In this document: in pieces, positions 55,346-64,000 of the stretch | How positions within the stretch are numbered: position 1 is the stretch's first letter | How the letters are laid out: each line of letters starts with the position of its first letter | Origin: Arthonia radiata | Lineage: Eukaryota > Ascomycota > Arthoniomycetes > Arthoniales > Arthoniaceae | Direction: 5' to 3' | DNA length: 64,000 nucleotides | Assembly: GCA_002989075.1 (NCBI GenBank) | Contig: PSQN01000017.1 | Location: forward strand, 3,913,453 to 3,977,452 | Made by a program: the position numbers and the translations under genes | Notes under the pieces: model-generated | What the model saw: the letters and a program-made list of their open reading frames with translations, nothing else | What the model was told of the DNA's origin: nothing | The model's database searches: none

Positions 55346-56340
55346 CTTAGGCCACAACAAAGTGTCAACGACTTCTCCCAGCCGCGAGCACGGCGAGGTA
55401 TTGATCAACACAATCTACGGCAGGCGCCCAGACCCCGGCGATGTAGTCGTTAGCTTGTATCAGCTTATTTCGAACATGCTAGACCTGCTGCCCCTTTCAG
55501 GACAAGCCACATTCCAGGTCCTGCACTTTCTACTGATCCACCAGCACCATCGAGCAACCACATCCGGCTGCGTGTCTGGAACTCACAACATGAGCGATCA
55601 ACAAGGCATTATCACGAGGTCCACTCGACCCCGTCTCGCACCAACAGCTAGGCGAAACGCCGCCACGATATCTGCGGACGCATCCCGGAAAGAGCCGAGG
55701 ATCGTAGAAAGCTGAATGCTTTGCATCTCGTGAAGCGGAATCTCGCTTTGAGGGGTTGTTACGCGGCACAGCAGCAGTAGCGATACACATGGCTGACAGC
55801 TCAGCGAATCACAGCGTGGATTAGAAGATGCAGCAACATAGTTGGGTACAGACGGGCAAGCAAGAGCAAGGGATCCAACTCGAACGAGCGCGAACTCCAT
55901 GTTGGCGGGAGGTGAACGTTTAGAGTCTCTTGCAAATTGCTGCTGGGGCATGAAAAGCATACGCGTGGATCTCTCCTGATGGGAAATGACTAAATGACAA
56001 TGTGAGATCCGGACGCTCGCTAGGACCGTGACGGGGCTGTCTTTTACACGTGCTACCTGCCGCGCATATGTTTGTACTTGTGACAGCGGAAGAGACAGAA
56101 TGCAACCCAGGACATTTTGCGCCCCAATTCGAGCCCCCTCGCGAGAGACGGGTGATCATAATGCGTTAGAATTCATGATATGGTAGGCGCGCGATGCAGC
56201 ATAACGCTGTGTTGCTGATATCCATCGGTTCGCGACATATTGGCCTGTTCGTCACCAAATTCGCCAGTCTCAGGCACCTCAGCCTGCTGCAGGAGCTTAC
56301 CCCTTCGGGAAGTTTGAGTTAGTCATACGTAACTTCCTCT
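55346..56340. other. Intergenic, no gene recognised, ends at the AT-rich island
   Basis: Composition is ordinary up to about 56340, then switches to very AT-rich DNA. Open frames at 55530-56159 carry no domain. Confidence 0.5.
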
Positions 56341-56578
56341 TCTAGGCAGTCTAAGCTCCTAACCTAGTACTTTTAGTATAACGCGCTTTTAAGTAAATAA
56401 ATAAATTTTATAGTAACGTAATTATTAATATTTGAATATATTTTTATATATAAAATTCTTTATTAATTTTACTAAGCTAAATATTATCTTCTTAAATTTA
56501 TAATTAATATAATAGCTACTCTTTAAACCTTAAATTTAATTATTTTATAAACTATTATAAAGAGAGTTTAAACGCTCT
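56341..56578. repeat. AT-rich block at the edge of the repeat island
   Basis: This short stretch is dominated by TA, TTA and AAT words and holds no gene. It flanks the first retroelement LTR and is probably part of an older decayed repeat affected by repeat-induced point mutation. Confidence 0.5.
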
Positions 56579-57078
56579 TGTAATGCCGGTTGCTGGGAGA
56601 ACCGAACTGTTACGGGCACCAGCCCCAGACGGCCTAGCGTACATTCAAGCATCAACCACCGCCAGTCATCTCAGCCCTACCAGCATTATTCCCGACTAAG
56701 CCTATAAACCCGCTGTAGGCATTATCGGACAAGACGGCTATAAAGGTCTACATTCCCTACAAACCCGATATAGGTATTGTCGGGTTAGCAGACACAAAGG
56801 AACTCCCCTATATACCTTAAACTATATAACTAGACTAATAGCCGACTCTAAAATAGACTTTAGTTTATTAACTTAATATCTAAATATAAGTTTTTTAACT
56901 ATATTTAGGTAACGTACTTTACTTTCTATTTACTCTAGTTAAGCCCCTCTTACCTTCTATAATCTGTCTCGCCTTTCCTATCTTTTAGTCTCTAGTATAC
57001 AGGATACCTACTACTAAGGTTAATAAGTATATAAGGTAAGTAAGCCTTAGTTTGGTTCTCCCAGCGACCGGCGTTATA
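56579..57078 (+). repeat. 5' LTR of the first gypsy element, with long inverted ends
   Basis: The repeat begins TGTAATGCCGGTTGCTGG and ends CCAGCGACCGGCGTTATA. The outer 25 bp at each end are inverted copies of each other (21 of 25 match). The terminal TG and the final A fit LTR ends after C-to-T decay. The second copy is not in the window, so the call rests on ends and position. Confidence 0.6.
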
Positions 57079-60000
57079 CTTTAATAGACTCGCTACGAAA
57101 GTAGAGAAAGTAGATTAGTTATATTTACTACTTCGGCGCCTAATAGCTGTAACGCTGCGAATAGGTTAGCTAATAGAATAGCTAGTATAAGTAAGATATT
57201 AGATATTAATACTAAGATAGAAAAAAGCTTCTTAAGTAAACGTTCTAAAGTTACTTTATTCTTAATACGCCTAGCTATATACTTTAAAACTTATAAAGAC
57301 TAGTTTCTAAATAATACTACTATAGTTCTATTCGCTACCTCTTATATAGATAAAGATACTTATAAGTAGGTTAAGTACTATCTTAACGATTTCTTATTTA
57401 CTCCGATAAAGAGTAGGCGCAAGGATACTAATAAGTTCTTCGCTAGCTTTACCTTCTTTTAGAAGAAGCTTTATAAAATCTTTAGATAGACCGATGCTAA
57501 ACGCGTCGCTATTAGAAAGCTTAGAAACCTTAAGTAGATAGAACCAGCAAGCAGATACGCCGTTAAATTTATACAGTATACTAATTAAATAGAATAGAAC
57601 AAGAAACCCCTTATTAAGACTTTTTATAAAGGACTTAAGAATTATATTAAGAAAATAATCTATATTTGTAGAGAGAGGTTTAATAATCTTAATAACTTAA
57701 TATAACGAGCAAAGAAGATTAACGACAGTAACTTTAAAAGATAGATAAAAAAGAAGGATAACCTTACTAATAGGTTTTATAGAACAAAAAATTAAGCAAA
57801 CTTACAATAAAATCGAGGCGATCCAATAGAGTTAAATTTTACTAAGCTCTAAAGAAAACTAAACAACTAGGAAAGAGAATATAGAATAAAGAATAAGCTA
57901 TACTTATATTACAGAAAACTAGGGTATTAAGTTAAGAAATGCTGTTCTAAGAAATAACAGTTCAGTAGTACAGAACAAAACGGATACAATAATCGACCTT
58001 AGAAGTTCTACTCTCCGCGACAATAGTTTATTATAACTACTTAGACGCAGAAAGACAACGGCCGCAATAAGACAATAGAATTACTAGTAGCCTTCTTCAA
58101 CCGTTAGTATATAGACTTAATCGAGGGTCGTTCTCTATAAGAATTAAGTCTTCCATAGAAGATTATCTAGAACTAGTATAAGTACGTTACTAAACTAACT
58201 TAGAAGCAAAAGAACATCTACTAAAGTACCTTCTGTAACTAGAAAAATACCTATTAGGTCTCTTCCAACGAAAAGTATAACGAGTAGAACTTATTTAACT
58301 TATATAAAAACTAGGACACAGACAGTAAGTTATAAGAAGAAACAAAGGAACGACAAATAAAAAGGGAATAACAAAATCTATAGGACTAAAACAACATTAA
58401 CCGTACTATTTTAAGAGAGTAGATATAAAATACCGTTACACTATATAAAACACTATTCTAAACTGTGTGCTACGATAATAATTGTACGAACTATAAATCT
58501 AACAAATTAGAATTAAGATAGTAGCCAAGAAAACTAATATCTTCGAAATAAGGTTCGATATAGAAACTAGGTCTTATCTAAGAAAGACCTAGGTTATCTT
58601 ATTTAAAAACCTAAGAGAAATTTAAGAAAGAATAGACTGTAGAGGCTAAGTAAGATAGCAGCTACAATACATTATAGATAAGACAACGACTTAAAGACAA
58701 AAATATAGATTCTAATAGTACAGAATTCTTGCTTAAGAACGATACTAACTAAGAAGAACAAACTTTAATCTGTTAGAAAGGAATAATATAGAAACTTTGT
58801 TAGTTGGCCTTCTACAATAGAAAGTTGAGCGCTAATAAAGATATTAATAATATTCTAGAATATATTTACTTACGTCTACAACAACTAATAGACTATCTTA
58901 TTAGAGGTCTAGAATTATATAGTTAGTACTAATATCTTTAATTAACAATATACAACCTATAAATATAATAGATTTTAACTAGCGATAGTTATATAATTAA
59001 GGTAAAGATCGTAAATAATAAACTAAACGTTATAATAAAGGTAGTACTAGAACACTCTATACAGGAATTCTTATAGTAAATTAACCGACAATAGGTTTTA
59101 GTACCTAGAATACTTTAGAACGTACACAATTAACAGGAAAAAGACTAGACCGACTACTCTAAGGAAAGTAGTACCGGCCTATTTAATAGTTAGACCCTCT
59201 AAAAGTTTAGCTCTATACAAGCTTAGCTTCCTACAAAATATATCTATATACTTAGGCAACAATAAACTACAGAAACATTAAAATTATAATTAATTTAGGC
59301 GCAACAAGCAACTTTATCTTAATACGCTACGTTAAGGAATATTAAATATAAATATAAAAAAAGAAATTACCCTACGTACTGTTTAAATTTCAAGAGACAG
59401 AGGAAAGAGTCGACTACAAGACTTTATCAATAAATATAACTATTAAAGACTATTAGAAAGAAATTACTTATAATATTATAAATATTAATTAGTACTATGC
59501 TATACTAAGTATACTCTAGTTGCAACAATATAACCTAGAAGTAGATTAAAGAACTAAAAAACTCTTCTTTACTAGACATAAGTACTCTAGACAAGAGTCG
59601 TTCTATAGAATAGATACTTTATAAGCTAATTTTAGTAGTAAGAATAAAGAGCGTAATAAAGAACTTACGCGGGTTAGTACTACTATACTCCGACATTTAG
59701 ATATTCTACGAGAGAAGTTTAATATAGTATCTTGTCTATAGCTAACTATACGCAAGTATAAATAAGAGACGACTGTACGCTAACGATTCTATACAACAAT
59801 AAGTACTCAGTTAATTATTAAGATACTTAAAAAATACAATTAATTCTAACACCTGTTCGAGGAAGCTAAGCTAAACTTAGCTCTTCCGGAATACAAACTG
59901 TAAGATTATACAATACCTTTACAAGAAGGTAAGACGCCGATATTCGGTCTAATATACTCTCTATTAGAAGCAGAAAATTAAGCGCTCTGCGACTATCTCG

Positions 60001-61547
60001 ACAAAAATCTTATAAAAAGATTTATTTAAAAATTAACATTACTAGCTAAATACCCAATACTCTTTGTACTAAAGAAGAATAGTAAACTATAACTTTATAT
60101 ATACTATAGACAATTAAATAAAGTAACTATTAAAAACCGGTATCCGTTACTATGTATTAACAAAATTATAGACTAATTACACGACGTACAATAGTTTACT
60201 AAGTTTAACCTATAAGGAGTCTATAACTTAATCTGTATGAAGGAAGGCGAAGAATAGAAAACAGCCTTCTGTACTAGATACAAACTTTTTGAGTATTGCA
60301 TTATACTCTTTGGGCTAATAAACGTACTAGTATCGTTTTAGAAACTAATTAATAACACACTTAGTAATTATTTAGATATATTTATGACTGCTTATCTAAA
60401 CGATATTCTAGTATATAGCTGTATACTAAAAGAACATAAAAAATATATTAAGAAGGTATTAGAAAGATTAGCGCGTATCAATTTATAAATTAATATTAAG
60501 AAAACCTAGTTCTATTAACAATACGTGGAATTTCTTAGATTTATAGTTACCGAGTATAGTCTCTAAATAGAAGATTTAAAGATTTAATCTGTTTTAACCT
60601 AACCTACACTAAAGAATATAAAATAATTGCAATAGTTTCTTAGTTTTACTAACGACTACGGACAATAGATATCTAACTTTAGCCGAATTACAGTACCGCT
60701 GTCTTAACAGACAAAATAATCGATAGAATTCTTCTAAACGTAAAAAGAACAATTAGTATTTAAAGAGCTTAAGGAAGCTTTTAAGATCGAACCAGTACTA
60801 GCAATATTTAACCTTAACTTACCAATTATTATAGAAATAGACGCGTTAGACTATACAATTGAAGTATATATAAGTTAAAATAATAAAGAAGGAAAGCTTA
60901 AACCAGTAGCTTTCTATTTAAGAAAAATATTATCTACAGAACAGAACTACAATATTTATAATAAAAAGCTTTTAGCTATTATAGCAGTATTCGAAATATA
61001 GCGAGCTTACTTAGAAGAAGCAAACTATATAATTATAATATATACGGACTATAAAAACTTAACTTACTTTATAACAACAAAGAAACTTAACTACAGACAA
61101 GTTAGATAGTTAGAGACTATAGCTCTATATAACTTTATTATTACCTACAAAAAGGGTTCTAAGAACGATAGAGCCGATGCTCTAAGTCGACGTCTAGATT
61201 ACCTTAATAACAAGGAACACGTTAAACATACAATATTCTAAGAACATAATAACAAGATTAGATACAATTAATTAGCTATAACAATTAAGTTTGTTATCGA
61301 ACTAAACAGTCGAATTCTAGATATCCTAAACGACCCTAAAACCTACTAGGTAAACGAAAAACGACACCTAGGACTAACTAAGAATAGCAAGGGCTATTAC
61401 AAATTCTAAGGCAAAATCTATGTTTCGAGGAATCTAATCCAATATATTATTAGTAACTTCCATAATAACCTAACAAAAGGACATAAAGGTATTAATAATA
61501 TTATAGAAAAGATTATAAGAATTTACTATATCCCGAGAATCCAATAT
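56579..61547 (+). mobile_element. Decayed Ty3/gypsy LTR retrotransposon, 3' end missing
   Basis: A 500-bp 5' LTR (56579-57078) is followed by an internal region whose remains keep Ty3/gypsy order. A gag-like part lies at about 57240-57950 with a zinc-knuckle trace. Protease, reverse transcriptase (about 59950-60560), RNase H (about 60830-61200) and the zinc-binding start of integrase (about 61440-61545) follow. The element is heavily broken, with dozens of interruptions, and is strongly AT-rich, as expected after RIP. It is therefore a fossil. No second copy of its LTR is seen. It seems to be cut by the next element. Confidence 0.8.
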
Positions 61548-64000
61548 TGTAATGCATAAACGTCCCGATGGCGAATTAGAACGGAATATTGTCTATTTAG
61601 GAAGGCTACGATCCTTAGAGGATATCTTCCCTCTAGTAGACATATTTCTTTCTGGTCTTCTTAATAATTAGCTTAAATACCAGTAGAGCCTATCTAGGCC
61701 CTTTTTGCTACCTAACTGCTCTCTACCCTACACCCAGATTACATCCTAATTATTCTAAACCCACGAGGGGGGCGGCCGGCAGTTAGGTACCTTATCGACG
61801 TCGCTTAGGGGTCAACCCGGCATAATTAAGTATAGCCGAGACTCTGTATACACGTTAAAATAAATAATATTAAAATTAATTGATAACCGGTGCTAGCAAG
61901 TACTGTGTTCGAAGAGAACGAGCAAGGAACTAAGTACGCAACGGTAGTCGCTTTATATTCGCCGTATAAGTAGAATACAGAGCGTAGCAAAATATAGCCA
62001 ACGCCGAAGAAGACTAGGATCCTTATATAGAATCTAGCGACTACAATAAGTAAGAGGGCTTATAAGCCGGCAAACAGACGCTAAGCAGATCGCAAACTAA
62101 GAAGGACGATAGTCTAAACTAAAACAATAACGATAACAAAGGGGCTTACTAAGGCTCTAACCGCGAAGAATCCCTCTTTAGCGCCTTATTAAGCGTTAAG
62201 GTACGAAAGCTAAGACAAGAACTACTAGTATAGCAGCAGCAGCACATTATTAAGAAGCTTAAGCTCAAAAAGCGAATGCTTAAAGTTGAGCTCTAGTTTG
62301 CCCGTAATTCGAGTGCTGGTAGCAAGCGGCTACAGGGCGATTTAAGCCTTTAAAGCTAAATTAATAAGCTCCTTAAGAAAGAGACGCCTAAGCTCGAGAG
62401 AGCTATAAGCTCTATAGACACTTAATAGACTTAAACTATTAAGAAAAGATTTTAGATAGCCAACGTATCGGACCTCGACAACGTTCGTATTATTACTTAG
62501 TACGTTTAGAGACTTTCTAGAGACCTAGCGGATAGGTAGCGAACTTACGCCGAAAAGAATAAAGAGAAGACGTCGCTCTACGTATAGGCGTACTTCAAAA
62601 GATAGGTAATAAAATGTATCGTCGACTTAGCTACGGCTACTGCAGCTAACGCAGAAAAGTTCTTTACGTCGACGCAGAGTTTAACGTAGAAGCTCGAGAA
62701 CTTTCTAAGCTTTCTACAGAACGAAGAAACTAAGTTGCTAGGTAGCAAGATACCGAACTCGAATCGGGCCGTATTCTACTATACGCGCTTACCTTTATAG
62801 ATTAAGGCGAAGCTAATTAAGTAAGGTCTCTTAAAGAATCTGCTTAAAGACACAAACAAGCTTCTAAAGAAAGTTTGTTAATATATAAATGTTAATCGTA
62901 GTGTATCGCAGAACGCCCGCAACACTAACACAAACTAAGATCGCTCCGGTAGCGGATTGAGTATAAACTGTAGTAGTTATAACGCTAGAGCATCTCTACA
63001 GGGGTCGGACCGCAAACGAGGCGGTTTATACCAAGGACGAGGCAACTTGCCGGTCCGACAAAGAGATAATAGCTCTGCCGTATAGAAGCAACCAGAGTCG
63101 ATATATAGTAAGGCAAATATTACCTGCTTTACGTACAATTAAAAAGGGTATTATGTTACTAAATGTACTACGCCCTAAACCGGTGTCAATTCGACGCTAG
63201 TTAGGCGGAGAAACGACAGGCCCTAAGGATAAGTCTCGCGTTTCTAAAGCTTAGGGCTGTCGATTAACGGCGAGGACGAATTAAAGTCTCGGTATAGCTA
63301 GGTAGGTCGCCGCAAGAGGTCCTCGCGCTAGTAGATTCCGGTACAGAGATTAACCTTATTAATTATTGTATTATACTTAAAAGAGGATAGCAAAAATTAT
63401 ATAGAGTAAAGCTCCCGCATACTAAGTTCCTTAATAAAAATAACCTGTAGCTTTATAGCGCGTATAACGTAAATATAACTGTAGAAGATGTATATAAGGA
63501 GAAACGGTATTGCTAACTCCGCCTATATTCGGCCAACTTTGTAGAATACAGCCTCGTCTTAGGATACCTATAGCTTAAGTAAGTTGAGCCCCGGATTAGC
63601 TGGACGATAAGAATAATCGCTTGGGGAAACCTCTCTGCGCCCAAAGAACGGGTAGCAGAAGCTAAATCTATTGAGATTGTTAATAAAGACGTAATTTTAG
63701 TATATTTACAAAGAGACGAATAGTACTACTCTACAATTCTATAGATAAGAGCGGATAAACGTTATAAATATTAAATAGCGGTTCTATTAGACGTTAGTTC
63801 GCCGCTAGACCGGACTCCGGATAGCGAGTCTAAGAAAGTAGAGAAGCGAGATAAGCTTCCTTCTTAGTACGCTAAATATAAAGATATCTTTTCTAAAGAA
63901 CTATTAAGTAAGCTTACGCCGCTTAGTAAGCATACTTATAAGATTAAGCTTAAGGATAGCATAGAACCTCCGTATAAGCTAATTTACCCTATATTGTAGG
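61548..64000 (+). mobile_element. Second decayed Ty3/gypsy element, continues past window end
   Basis: It begins with an LTR-like non-coding block (about 61548-61853) starting TGTAATGCATAAACG; the boundaries are uncertain. The block includes a GC-rich patch (near 61770-61800) unlike the rest of the island. A possible primer-binding area follows near 61880. Then come a gag-like region (about 62050-62950), a zinc-knuckle trace near 63120, an aspartic protease region near 63330 and the start of reverse transcriptase at the window edge. It is same-strand with the first element and lies where that element's integrase stops. It is broken many times and AT-rich; it appears less decayed in parts than the first. 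It is a fossil. Confidence 0.7.

Noticed and set aside
56579-57078. MITE or small DNA transposon with 25-bp inverted ends
   Set aside because: A gypsy internal region in the right orientation follows at once, so an LTR explains it better, though the second copy is not in view.
1-64000. tRNA, rRNA genes and CRISPR arrays
   Set aside because: I scanned for tRNA T-loop motifs and regularly spaced short repeats by eye and found none that hold up; CRISPR is not expected in a fungus.

Overview
The window is nuclear DNA of a filamentous ascomycete (Pezizomycotina). I infer a Dothideomycete-like fungus, but the class is not proven. The evidence is short introns of about 46-70 nt with CTAAC/CTGAC-like branch sites, an alpha-1,3-glucan synthase, a fungal non-reducing polyketide synthase beside an AflR-type zinc-cluster regulator, and an AT-rich block of Ty3/gypsy retroelements with the look of repeat-induced point mutation (RIP). 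Exon-intron structures were built by hand from splice signals, reading phase and family homology; each spliced frame is consistent unless stated.

Region 1 (1-16810) is the right-hand part of a secondary-metabolite cluster. It holds the 3' end of a cytochrome P450, an AflR-like regulator, a nine-exon non-reducing PKS (SAT-KS-MAT-PT-ACP-ACP-reductase, 2275 aa) and an MFS exporter. The architecture predicts an aromatic polyketide released reductively as an aldehyde, oxidised by the P450 and exported by the MFS protein. The regulator-PKS gap carries AflR-type TCG-N5-CGA sites, two of them overlapping in a perfect 16-bp palindrome. The cluster runs off the left edge.

Region 2 (17284-23759) is a minus-strand accessory stretch. 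It contains a frameshifted SRR1-like gene and four tandem genes of a family I do not recognise. The four share a phase-2 intron at the same place; the last has a long low-complexity N-terminal extension.

Region 3 (24476-38915) is mostly housekeeping: a PUB1/TIA-1-like RNA-binding protein, a coactivator-like protein with an acidic C-terminus (possibly Mediator tail) and an unexplained in-frame TAG, a FUSC/ArAE-type membrane protein, a hypothetical 90-bp-repeat protein, mitochondrial DNA polymerase gamma (MIP1) and a SUMO-motif RING protein (STUbL-like).

Region 4 (39740-50661) is an alpha-glucan locus: an intronless 2533-aa alpha-1,3-glucan synthase with an intracellular GH13 alpha-amylase directly upstream on the same strand, the AGS/AmyG-type partnership known from other fungi.

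Region 5 (51493-55345) is a head-to-head pair of paralogous F-box genes sharing a 328-bp promoter that carries an inverted pair of CACGTG boxes.

Region 6 (about 56340-64000) is an AT-rich island of at least two decayed Ty3/gypsy elements in the same orientation. The second appears to interrupt the first and runs off the right edge.
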